A DNA stretch of 64,000 nucleotides from Nocardioides marmorisolisilvae. Its GTDB lineage: Bacteria > Actinomycetota > Actinomycetes > Propionibacteriales > Nocardioidaceae. Below are positions 22,692 to 29,979 of the stretch, one piece after another; position 1 is the first letter of the stretch; the number at the start of each line of letters is the position of its first letter. Under the pieces are notes generated by a model. It did no database searches and was not told where the DNA came from. It saw nothing but the letters and a program-made list of their open reading frames with translations. The stretch lies in contig NZ_CP134227.1 of assembly GCF_031656915.1 (NCBI RefSeq), positions 1,612,001 to 1,676,000 of the forward strand, in the 5' to 3' direction. Made by a program: the position numbers and the translations under genes.

Positions 22692-24527
22692 ATGTCCCGC
22701 CGCCATCGTCCCCACCCACGCAGCCGCGCCGGGCAGGAGCCCGCCGACTTCGACGCGTTCTACCTCGGGTCCCGCCGTCGGCTGCTGCTGCAGTGCCTGG
22801 CCCTCACCGGCGACCTCAGCGCGTCGCGTTCGGCGGTTCGCGACGCCTTCGTGGCCGCGCGTCACCACTGGCGCAAGGTCGGCCATCTCGATCAGCCCGA
22901 GGACTGGGTGCGGCCGCGCGCGTGGTCGACCGCGCAGAGGCGCAGCGTGGCCCGGATCTGGCACCGCGAGAAGGGCCTGACCGAGCAGCAGACTGCCGTA
23001 CTGGACGCGCTGAGCAGGCTCAGCGACGCCCAGCGCCGTACCCTCCTCCTGGCCCAGCTCGCCTCGGTGAGCCTGCCCCAGATCGGGCGCGAGCTCGCCC
23101 AGACGCGGATGCTGACCGAGCGCAACCTGCAGCAGGGCACCGACATGCTCGCCCTCACCCTGGGCTGCGACGCCTCCGCGATCCGCACCCATCTCGCCTC
23201 GCTGGCCCCGCTGGTCAGCTCCCCGGGCCTGCCGCGGGTCACCGTGATCCGACGCAGCGGACAGCGGCGCCGGCGGCTGCACGCCGCCACCGGATCCGTC
23301 CTGGCGCTCGCGGTCACCGTTGGCGCGGGCTGGTTCGTCAGCGCCGGCGGGCATGGCACCGAGACGGTGCAGGCGCAGACCCATCCCGTCACCCGTGCGA
23401 TGCTGCTCTCCCCGGGGCAGGTCGCTCCGATCGCCCCGAAGCAGACCTGGCAGGTGGTCCGCACCGACGACAACACCTCCGGCAGCGGGATCAACACCAT
23501 CTGCCAGCGCAGCCGCTTCGCTGACGACCGGGGCCTCGGCACCTGGGTGCGGGCGCTGCATGCCGACGGCAAGCCGGCGCGCGATGTCATCCAGACCGTC
23601 GAGATCTCGGCCAGTCCCGGCGCCGCCCGCCGTGCCTTCGCCACCACCCTGGGCTGGTACGCCGGGTGCCAGGAGGCACGTGTCCAGCTCGGTCGCTCCT
23701 ATCGGGTCTCGAACCTCGGCGACCAGGCCGAGGCGCTGCGGATCAACCTCGCCGGCAAGCAGCGACGCAGCTTCGTGCTGGCCATCGCCCGCAGTGGTTC
23801 GCTGACCAGCTCCACGGTGCTGACCACCCACGGGTCCCGGCCCGACCCGCTGCGACCGGTGCTGCAGGTCGCGGCCGCGGCGATGAGGGACGTCTGCCCG
23901 TCGAGCGCGGTCACTCACTGCGTCACCGGGCCGATCCGTGTCACGCCGGTGCTGCCGCCACCATCCGGCGAGGTGCCGGGCATGCTCGCCACCCCCGACC
24001 TGCCGCCGATCGCCACCATCGACAAGCCGTGGGTCGGGACCGACCCGATCACGGGCGGGCCGAACCTGGCCGCGACGACCTGCGACCACGCGAACTTCGC
24101 CGCCGCCGGCTCCGCTCCGCCACGCTCGCGCACGTTCCTCATCCCGCAGGCCAGGCTGCCGGAGCGTTTCGGCCTCACCGAGGTGTACGGCACCTTCCCC
24201 AGCACGAGGTCGGCCCGGAAGTTCGTCACGACGATCCGGCATCGGATGGCCACCTGCCAGCACCACCAGCTCGGCACGACCATCTCCCACCACACCGACC
24301 GCATGCACGGACTGCGCGGTTCGACATACTCCGTATGGCGGCAGACCGCGGAGATCAACCGGAAGAAGGCCGTGGTCAGCTTCTGGATGGGGATCGCCCA
24401 GGTCGGGCGGCACGTCGCCCAGGTGAACCTCACACCCTCGCGTCACGATGACGTGGCCGCACCGACGTTCCGTGCGCTGGTCGCGCGCGCCAGGGACCGG
24501 CTCTTCGAGCTGAAGGGGACCTCGTGA
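22692..24527 (+). CDS. Sigma-factor-like domain fused to a transmembrane extracytoplasmic sensor
   Basis: 611 residues. Residues 1-170 resemble a diverged ECF sigma factor. A region-2-like helix set is seen (DFDAFYLGSRRRLLLQCLAL, then SAVRDAFVAARHHWRKVGHL). A region-4-like block follows (ALSRLSDAQRRTLLLAQLAS, VSLPQIGRELAQTRMLTERN). After a basic RRSGQRRRRLH stretch there is one membrane helix (SVLALAVTVGAGWFVSAGG). About 400 extracytoplasmic residues then form two similar lobes with paired cysteines (NTICQRSRF...GCQEAR; TTCDHANF...MATCQHH), reminiscent of PknH-type sensor domains. A TAATCT box lies nine bases before the ATG. The stop overlaps the kynureninase start (GTGA). I read it as a membrane-tethered regulator; no such function has been shown here. 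Confidence 0.75.
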   Translation: MSRRHRPHPRSRAGQEPADFDAFYLGSRRRLLLQCLALTGDLSASRSAVRDAFVAARHHWRKVGHLDQPEDWVRPRAWSTAQRRSVARIWHREKGLTEQQTAVLDALSRLSDAQRRTLLLAQLASVSLPQIGRELAQTRMLTERNLQQGTDMLALTLGCDASAIRTHLASLAPLVSSPGLPRVTVIRRSGQRRRRLHAATGSVLALAVTVGAGWFVSAGGHGTETVQAQTHPVTRAMLLSPGQVAPIAPKQTWQVVRTDDNTSGSGINTICQRSRFADDRGLGTWVRALHADGKPARDVIQTVEISASPGAARRAFATTLGWYAGCQEARVQLGRSYRVSNLGDQAEALRINLAGKQRRSFVLAIARSGSLTSSTVLTTHGSRPDPLRPVLQVAAAAMRDVCPSSAVTHCVTGPIRVTPVLPPPSGEVPGMLATPDLPPIATIDKPWVGTDPITGGPNLAATTCDHANFAAAGSAPPRSRTFLIPQARLPERFGLTEVYGTFPSTRSARKFVTTIRHRMATCQHHQLGTTISHHTDRMHGLRGSTYSVWRQTAEINRKKAVVSFWMGIAQVGRHVAQVNLTPSRHDDVAAPTFRALVARARDRLFELKGTS

Positions 24528-25783
24528 CCAGCCGCGACGAGGCACTGGCGCTCGACCGGGGCAGCGCCCTGGCAGGCATGCGGGGCCGCTTCGACCTCCC
24601 GCCCGGCGTCATCTACCTCGACGGCAACTCCCTGGGTGCGCTTCCCGTCGGTGTGGCCGACCGGATGGCGGAGGTGCTGCACGACGAGTGGGGGCGGGGA
24701 CTGATCCGCTCATGGAACGCGCTCCCTGACGGAGGCGGCGACTGGATGGGGCTCTCCGCACGGGTCGCCCGACGGCTCGCCCCGCTGCTCGGAGTGGCCG
24801 CCGCCGACGTACATCTCGGCGACTCCACGAGCGTCACGCTGTTCAAGACGATGGTCGCCGCTGCGCGCCTGCGTCCGGGCCGTCGGGTGCTGGTGATCGA
24901 GCCCTCGACCTTCCCCACCGACGGGTACATCGCTGAAGGAGTCACCGACCTGCTCGGACTCGAGCTGCGCTGGTGCGACCCGGCCGATCCGGTTGCGGCC
25001 GTGGACGAGGACACCGCGCTGCTCTCACTGACCCACGTCGACTTCCGGACCGGCGCGATGTTCGACCTCGCGACGGTCACTGCCGCCGCACACGAGCGCG
25101 GTGCCCTGGTGCAATGGGACCTGTGCCACTCCACCGGCGCCGTCCCCGTCGACCTGACCACAGCCGACGCCGACTTCGCGGTCGGCTGCACCTACAAGTA
25201 CCTCAACGGCGGTCCGGGCTCGCCCGCGTTCGCCTGGGTGGCACCGCGCCACCAATCGGACCTACGACAACCGATCACCGGCTGGATCGGGCACGCCACG
25301 CCGTTCGCGATGAGCCGTGAGCACGTCCCCGCGGCCGGGATCGCGCGGATGGCCTCCGGTACGCCGCCGGTGCTGGCGCTGGCCACCCTCGACGCCGCTC
25401 TCGACGCCTTCGAGGGAGTCACCATCGCTGCCCTGCGGGCCACGTCGCTGTCTCTGACCGACCTGTTCATCCGGCTGCTCGACGAACGGCTGGGCACGGG
25501 GGCAGGCGTGGAGATCGTGACACCCCGCGAGCACGACCGCAGGGGCAGCCAGGTGTCGTTCCGGCACCCGCAGGCCTACGGCATCGTCCAGGCGCTCATC
25601 GCCCGGGGAGTGATCGGCGACTTCCGCGACGATGGCGACCGGCCGGGCATCGCCCGGTTCGGGTTCGCTCCGCTCTACGTGCGCCACGTCGACGTGCTCG
25701 ACGCCGTCGACCAGCTGGTCGGCGTGCTGGAGGGTGAGGAGCACCTCGACCCGTCGTACGCCACCCGCAACAGGGTCACCTGA
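24524..25783 (+). CDS. kynU: Kynureninase
   Basis: 419 residues, GTG start. This PLP enzyme cleaves kynurenine to anthranilate and alanine (or 3-hydroxykynurenine to 3-hydroxyanthranilate). The N-terminus has YLDGNSLGALPVGV and the aromatic-rich SWNALPDGGGDWMGL. FPTDGYIAEG and DLCHSTGAVPVDL (PLP-binding Asp/His region) follow, and the Schiff-base lysine is residue 225 in CTYKYLNGGPGSPAF. The substrate region GWIGHATPFAM is intact. The start overlaps the preceding sensor gene by four bases. No other kynurenine-pathway gene (tryptophan dioxygenase, formamidase) occurs in this window, so the substrate supply must come from elsewhere. Confidence 0.94.
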   Translation: MTSRDEALALDRGSALAGMRGRFDLPPGVIYLDGNSLGALPVGVADRMAEVLHDEWGRGLIRSWNALPDGGGDWMGLSARVARRLAPLLGVAAADVHLGDSTSVTLFKTMVAAARLRPGRRVLVIEPSTFPTDGYIAEGVTDLLGLELRWCDPADPVAAVDEDTALLSLTHVDFRTGAMFDLATVTAAAHERGALVQWDLCHSTGAVPVDLTTADADFAVGCTYKYLNGGPGSPAFAWVAPRHQSDLRQPITGWIGHATPFAMSREHVPAAGIARMASGTPPVLALATLDAALDAFEGVTIAALRATSLSLTDLFIRLLDERLGTGAGVEIVTPREHDRRGSQVSFRHPQAYGIVQALIARGVIGDFRDDGDRPGIARFGFAPLYVRHVDVLDAVDQLVGVLEGEEHLDPSYATRNRVT

Positions 25784-25810
25784 CTCCGGCTGCTTGTGCC
25801 GGACGCGGGA

Positions 25811-25867
25811 AAGCGGGACGCTCGAGACATCGGACGCTCGAGGCATCGGACACTCGAGGCATCGGAC
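25811..25867 (+). repeat. 16-bp tandem repeat upstream of a small membrane protein gene
   Basis: Three adjacent copies of CGCTCGAGGCATCGGA with single-base changes, followed by a truncated fourth. It lies in the non-coding gap after kynU. The unit is not a multiple of three, consistent with lack of coding constraint. Confidence 0.8.
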
Positions 25868-25882
25868 ACCAGGGAGATGCGG

Positions 25883-26059
25883 ATGTTCTGGATCGTCGTG
25901 CTCGCGCTGGTGGTGACGGCCTTCGGTGTCGCGTGGTGGAGCAGCGGACGGGCCCCGGGCCGCCGTGACCAGATCAGCCCGGCCGACGACAAGCGGCACA
26001 ACGACGCGTACCTGGAGCACGGCCGCAACGACGTCTCGGGCAAGCTGCCACCGTCGTGA
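25883..26059 (+). CDS. Small single-pass membrane protein, unknown function
   Basis: 58 residues. An N-terminal membrane helix (MFWIVVLALVVTAFGVAWW) is followed by a charged tail rich in Arg, Asp and His (SPADDKRHNDAYLEHGRND). Start chosen at 25883 because AGGGAG lies six bases upstream; an in-frame ATG at 25877 and a longer reading through the 16-bp repeats are less likely. I do not recognise the family. It lies between kynU and a hairpin terminator. Confidence 0.6.
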   Translation: MFWIVVLALVVTAFGVAWWSSGRAPGRRDQISPADDKRHNDAYLEHGRNDVSGKLPPS

Positions 26060-26089
26060 CCGTCCGGCCCGCTCTGGTCCGAGAACGGA

Positions 26090-26139
26090 ACGACGTCCTG
26101 CGAACCGGCCGCCGGAGCAGCCAGGTCGCAGGACGTCGT
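26090..26139. terminator. Bidirectional hairpin terminator between the small protein gene and sucD
   Basis: Fourteen bases starting ACGACGTCCTGCGA pair perfectly with TCGCAGGACGTCGT, leaving a 22-base loop that itself holds a small CCGG/CCGG stem. It lies in the 93-nt gap between two convergent genes, ending 13 bases from the sucD stop codon. Confidence 0.75.
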
Positions 26140-26152
26140 CGCGCGAGTTGGC

Positions 26153-27046
26153 TCAGCTGTTCTGCAGGATGGCCCGCATCAGCTCGGCGGTCTCCGACGG
26201 CGTCTTGCCGACCTTGACCCCGGCGGCCTCGAGGGCCTCCTTCTTGGCCTGAGCGGTACCGGAGGAGCCGGACACGATCGCACCGGCGTGGCCCATCGTC
26301 TTGCCCTCGGGCGCGGTGAAGCCGGCGACGTACCCGACCACCGGCTTGGTGACGTGGGCCTTGATGTAGTCGGCCGCCCGCTCCTCGGCGTCGCCCCCGA
26401 TCTCGCCGATCATCACGATCGCCTTGGTCTCCGGGTCGTTCTCGAAGGCCTCGAGCGCGTCGATGTGGGTGGTGCCGATGACCGGGTCACCGCCGATGCC
26501 GATCGCGGTGGTGAACCCGAAGTCGCGCAGCTCGTACATCATCTGGTAGGTCAGCGTGCCCGACTTCGACACCAGCCCGACCGGGCCCTTGCCCGCGATG
26601 GTGTGGGGGGTGATCCCGGCCAGGGACTCGCCCGGGGTGATGATCCCCGGGCAGTTCGGACCGATCATCCGGGTGCCGCCGTGGTTCGTGGGGCCCTGCA
26701 GGTAGGACCACACCTCGGCGGTGTCCTGCACCGGCACGCCCTCGGTGATCACGACCAGCAGCCCGATGCCCGCGTCGATGGCCTCGATGCACGCGTCCTT
26801 GGTGAAGGCAGGCGGCACGAAGACGACCGAGACGTCGGCACCGGTCTCGGCCATCGCCTCCTTGACGGTGCCGAAGACGGGCAGTTCCTTGCCGGAGAGC
26901 TCGACGGTGGTGCCGGCCTTGCGCGCGTTCACGCCGCCGACGATGTTCGAGCCCGCCTCGAGCATCAGCGTGGAGTGCTTCGACCCCATCCCGCCGGTGA
27001 TGCCCTGGACGATGATCAAGCTGTCCTTGTTGAGGTAGATCGCCAT
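26153..27046 (-). CDS. sucD: Succinyl-CoA synthetase alpha subunit
   Basis: 297 residues. With SucC it converts succinyl-CoA to succinate with substrate-level NTP synthesis. The N-terminus has the CoA-binding Rossmann region ([20 protein letters not shown]), and [10 protein letters not shown] is typical. The phosphorylated active-site histidine lies in [13 protein letters not shown]. The frame extends upstream, but the ATG at 27046 starts the family's usual MAIYLNKDS and has a GAAGAGAA purine stretch before it. It follows sucC by 31 nt on the same strand. Confidence 0.97.
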   Translation of the reverse strand: MAIYLNKDSLIIVQGITGGMGSKHSTLMLEAGSNIVGGVNARKAGTTVELSGKELPVFGTVKEAMAETGADVSVVFVPPAFTKDACIEAIDAGIGLLVVITEGVPVQDTAEVWSYLQGPTNHGGTRMIGPNCPGIITPGESLAGITPHTIAGKGPVGLVSKSGTLTYQMMYELRDFGFTTAIGIGGDPVIGTTHIDALEAFENDPETKAIVMIGEIGGDAEERAADYIKAHVTKPVVGYVAGFTAPEGKTMGHAGAIVSGSSGTAQAKKEALEAAGVKVGKTPSETAELMRAILQNS

Positions 27047-27077
27047 GTTCTCTTCTCTCGTCCTTCGTCCCGGGCCG

Positions 27078-28259
27078 TCAGGCGGTGGTGGTCGCTGAGT
27101 TGGCCAGCTCGGCGGCCTTGTCGGCCGCACCGTCCATCGTGTCGACCTGCGTCACCAGTGGGTGGTTCAGCGCATCGAGGATCTCCCGGCCCTTGTCGAC
27201 GTTGTTGCCGTCCAGGCGTACGACGAGCGGCTTGGTGGCCGCGTCGCCGAGGATCTCCAGGGCGCCCTTGATGCCGTTCGCGACCTCGTCGCACGCGGTG
27301 ATGCCACCGAACACGTTGACGAACACCGACTTGACCTGCGCGTCGTTGAGGATGACGTCGAGCCCGTTGGCCATCACCTGGGCGTTCGCACCGCCGCCGA
27401 TGTCGAGGAAGTTCGCCGGCTTCACGCCGCCGTGCTTCTCACCGGCGTAGGCGACCACGTCGAGGGTCGACATCACCAGGCCGGCCCCGTTGCCGATGAT
27501 TCCGACGGCACCGTCGAGCTTGACGTAGTTCAACCCGAGATCCTTGGCCTTCGCCTCGAGCGGGTCGGCCTCCTCGCGGATCGCGAACTTCTCGTGGTCG
27601 GGGTGACGCACCTCGGAGGCGTTGTCGTCGAGGCTGACCTTGCCGTCCAGGGCCTCCAGCTTGTCCTCGGCGAGCCGGGCGAGCGGGTTCACCTCGACCA
27701 GCGTCGCGTCCTCCTCGACGAAAACCTTGTAGAGGGCCTGGATCATCGTGACGGCCTGCTCGAACACGGGCTCGGGGAAGGACGCCTCGGTCGCGATCTC
27801 GCGGGCCTTGGCCTCGTCGACGCCGGCTCCTGGGTCGACCGCGATCTTCTTCACCGCGTCCGGGTTGGTCTTGGCGACCTCCTCGATCTCCACGCCGCCC
27901 TCGACCGATGCGATGCACAGGTACTGGCGGTTCGCGCGGTCCAGCAGGAACGAGAAGTAGTACTCCTCCTCGGGCGGGGTGGCCGGCGTGACCAGGACCC
28001 GGTTCACGGTGAGGCCCTTGATCTTCATGCCGAGGATCTGCGAGGCGTGCTCGAAGGCCTCCTCCGGGGTCTTGGCCAGCTTCACGCCGCCGGCCTTGCC
28101 GCGGCCGCCCGCCTTGACCTGCGCCTTGACGACCGTGACGCCGCCCATCTTCTCGGCGGCTGCCTTGGCGTCCTCGGCGGTCTCGACCACTTCACCGAGG
28201 GTCGTCACCACGCCGTGCTTCGCGAAGAGCTCCTTCGCCTGGTATTCCATCAGGTCCAC
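27078..28259 (-). CDS. sucC: Succinyl-CoA synthetase beta subunit
   Basis: 393 residues, GTG start. The ATP-grasp domain begins with [14 protein letters not shown] and contains [20 protein letters not shown]. Metal-nucleotide contacts lie around [20 protein letters not shown]. The CoA-ligase-like C-terminal domain holds the glycine-rich [31 protein letters not shown] and [16 protein letters not shown] stretches. It pairs with SucD downstream. The GTG at 28259 was preferred over the ATG three codons later because actinobacterial homologues usually begin Met-Asp-Leu. Confidence 0.97.
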   Translation of the reverse strand: MDLMEYQAKELFAKHGVVTTLGEVVETAEDAKAAAEKMGGVTVVKAQVKAGGRGKAGGVKLAKTPEEAFEHASQILGMKIKGLTVNRVLVTPATPPEEEYYFSFLLDRANRQYLCIASVEGGVEIEEVAKTNPDAVKKIAVDPGAGVDEAKAREIATEASFPEPVFEQAVTMIQALYKVFVEEDATLVEVNPLARLAEDKLEALDGKVSLDDNASEVRHPDHEKFAIREEADPLEAKAKDLGLNYVKLDGAVGIIGNGAGLVMSTLDVVAYAGEKHGGVKPANFLDIGGGANAQVMANGLDVILNDAQVKSVFVNVFGGITACDEVANGIKGALEILGDAATKPLVVRLDGNNVDKGREILDALNHPLVTQVDTMDGAADKAAELANSATTTA

Positions 28260-28412
28260 GGTTCACCCGTTCTTCCACGATCGTCGACTGGCCGGGCGCA
28301 GCCCGGTGGCGGGACCGGTCAGCGGCCCCGCTCGACCTTAGACCCGGCGCGGCGGGCCGGGCCACGGGGGTCCGTCGTCACGTCGGTCACACCGCAGTGG
28401 TCGCGGGGGAGG

Positions 28413-28799
28413 TCACGACGCCTCGTAGTCCGCGACCCAGCCGGTGATCTCCGTGGTCGTCGCACCGGGCGTGAACACCTTCGCGACGCCCATCTCGCTC
28501 AGCGTCGGCAGGTCCTCCTCGGGGATGATCCCGCCCCCGAAGACGCCGATGTCGGTGGCGTCGCGCTCGGCGAGCAGATCCAGGAGCCGCTTGAACAGCG
28601 TCATGTGCGCGCCGGAGAGCACCGAGAGGCCGATCAGGTCGGCGTCCTCCTGGATCGCGGTCTCGACGATCTGCTCGGCCGTCTGGTGCAGGCCGGTGTA
28701 GATGACCTCGTGGCCGGCGTCCCGCAACGCACGAGCCACGACCTTGGCTCCTCGGTCGTGCCCGTCCAGTCCGGGCTTGGCGACCACGATCCTCAGCAT
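28413..28799 (-). CDS. Cobalamin-binding domain protein (methylmalonyl-CoA mutase C-terminal type)
   Basis: 128 residues consisting solely of a B12-binding Rossmann-like domain. The lower-ligand motif DxHxxG is present as DGHDRGAK, followed by the SVLSGAH and [13 protein letters not shown] loops that cradle the corrin tail. It corresponds to the C-terminal domain of methylmalonyl-CoA mutase as a stand-alone protein. Such small proteins either complete split mutases or deliver B12. No mutase large subunit is in the window. It is 153 nt upstream of sucC on the same strand; succinyl-CoA is the mutase product, so the linkage makes metabolic sense. Confidence 0.88.
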   Translation of the reverse strand: MLRIVVAKPGLDGHDRGAKVVARALRDAGHEVIYTGLHQTAEQIVETAIQEDADLIGLSVLSGAHMTLFKRLLDLLAERDATDIGVFGGGIIPEEDLPTLSEMGVAKVFTPGATTTEITGWVADYEAS

Positions 28800-29031
28800 G
28801 CGGTTGAGGTTATCCCGTGGCCACCGGCGGCCCGCACCGCACCCGCGGGCATTCTCCGTCCTCCCGCCTTCCGGCGGGTCCGAACGGCCCCAACTGCACC
28901 CGCGGAGAGCTACTGGTCCACAAATGGGCCAACCGGAGTTTCCGGACCCGTTGCCATTCCGTTACTGTTTGCGATCGTGCGCCCGGCCCAGGCCGGGATG
29001 CCGGGGAATCAGCACCGACCACCAGGGACTC
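28800..29031. other. 232-nt gap between divergent genes
   Basis: It holds the upstream regions of the B12-binding protein and the M23 peptidase. A less GC-rich stretch around 28950-28972 (CCGTTACTGTTTGCGATC) is a plausible promoter or regulator site for the peptidase gene. I looked for a c-di-AMP riboswitch, common upstream of such peptidases, and did not find its conserved blocks. Confidence 0.4.
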
Positions 29032-29919
29032 ATGGGCAACCATCGGGCAGACACGCGCGGCCTCCGGGCCGCCGCCGCGGAGACTCCTGCCGCGCCGGCG
29101 GGAGGACGACGCAAGGCCACTCGGGCCGACCGGGTACGGCGCTCCCCACGGCGCCCGTCGTCGATCACCGGCCCGACCGGCTTCATGAGCCGGATCCCGG
29201 CAGCACCCACGCTGGTCGGCGCTACCGCGCTCCTGGTCGCCGGCGCGGGAGCGATCGGGCTGAGCAGTGGCCAGCTCCCCGGCCGGACCCACCTGCAGCT
29301 CTCCGCCGGCGCGAGCGCGCTGGGCGGCACCGACGCCTTCGCATTCTCACGCGACGACTCCCGGGCCCGGGCGATCAGCCGCGACTCCGAGCGCCAGGCG
29401 CTCCAGGACGCTGCGAACCAGCAGCTCAAGAACGAGGCGGAGAAGCAGAACCAGCAGCGCAGTGCCGCGCTCACGTCGCTGGCGAAGGACGCCGAGAAGC
29501 GCGCCAGCCAGATCGCCGAGAACCAGTGGCACCTACCGACCCTCAACTACCACCTGACCGGCCGGTTCGGCATGGTGAGCGGGCTGTGGGCCACCTTCCA
29601 CACCGGCCTGGACTTCGCCACCGCCACCGGGACCCCGATCTTCGCGGTCGCCAACGGCGTGATCACCTCCACCGGCTGGGACGGCCCCTACGGCAACAAG
29701 ACCGTCGAGACCCTCGATGACGGCACCGAGATCTGGTACGCCCACCAGTCCGAGATCGACGTCCAGCCCGGCCAGAAGGTCACCGGCGGACAGACGATCG
29801 GCAAGGTCGGCTCGACAGGCAACACCACCGGACCGCACGTGCACATCGAGGTTCGGCCCGGTGGCGGCGACCCGGTCGACCCCTACCCGGCCTTCATCCA
29901 GCACGGCGTCACGCCGTAG
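29032..29919 (+). CDS. M23-family cell-wall metallopeptidase
   Basis: 295 residues. Basic N-terminal cytoplasmic segment, one membrane helix (PTLVGATALLVAGAGAIGLSS), then a helical linker rich in Gln/Arg/Glu (about residues 105-160). The LytM/M23 endopeptidase domain follows, with zinc ligands in HTGLDFA and HVHIEVRPG and an intervening WYAHQSEIDV. It is expected to cleave peptidoglycan cross-links at the cell surface. The ATG at 29032 begins a protein-like N-terminus; the longer frame upstream crosses the promoter region. It is convergent with pcrA, the same arrangement as the peptidase gene beside uvrD1 in mycobacteria. Confidence 0.9.
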   Translation: MGNHRADTRGLRAAAAETPAAPAGGRRKATRADRVRRSPRRPSSITGPTGFMSRIPAAPTLVGATALLVAGAGAIGLSSGQLPGRTHLQLSAGASALGGTDAFAFSRDDSRARAISRDSERQALQDAANQQLKNEAEKQNQQRSAALTSLAKDAEKRASQIAENQWHLPTLNYHLTGRFGMVSGLWATFHTGLDFATATGTPIFAVANGVITSTGWDGPYGNKTVETLDDGTEIWYAHQSEIDVQPGQKVTGGQTIGKVGSTGNTTGPHVHIEVRPGGGDPVDPYPAFIQHGVTP

Positions 29920-29938
29920 CGCGGGTCGGATTCGCTCG

Positions 29939-29979
29939 CCCGGACCGGTTCCCCCGGACCGGTTGCCCCGGACCGTTGC
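29939..29979. repeat. 14-bp tandem repeat between M23 gene and pcrA
   Basis: Two copies of CCCGGACCGGTTCC/GC and a shortened third (CCCGGACCGTTGC). Each unit contains the self-complementary CCGGACCGG, so the run can also fold into hairpins and may act as a terminator for the two converging genes. Confidence 0.65.

Noticed and set aside
22692-23180. Free-standing ECF sigma factor
   Set aside because: The frame continues without a stop into a membrane helix and a large extracytoplasmic domain, so it is annotated as one fusion protein.
28800-29031. c-di-AMP (ydaO) riboswitch upstream of the M23 peptidase gene
   Set aside because: Such switches often precede actinobacterial cell-wall hydrolases, but the conserved internal blocks and junctions were not found; only a GGGGAATC-like fragment is present.
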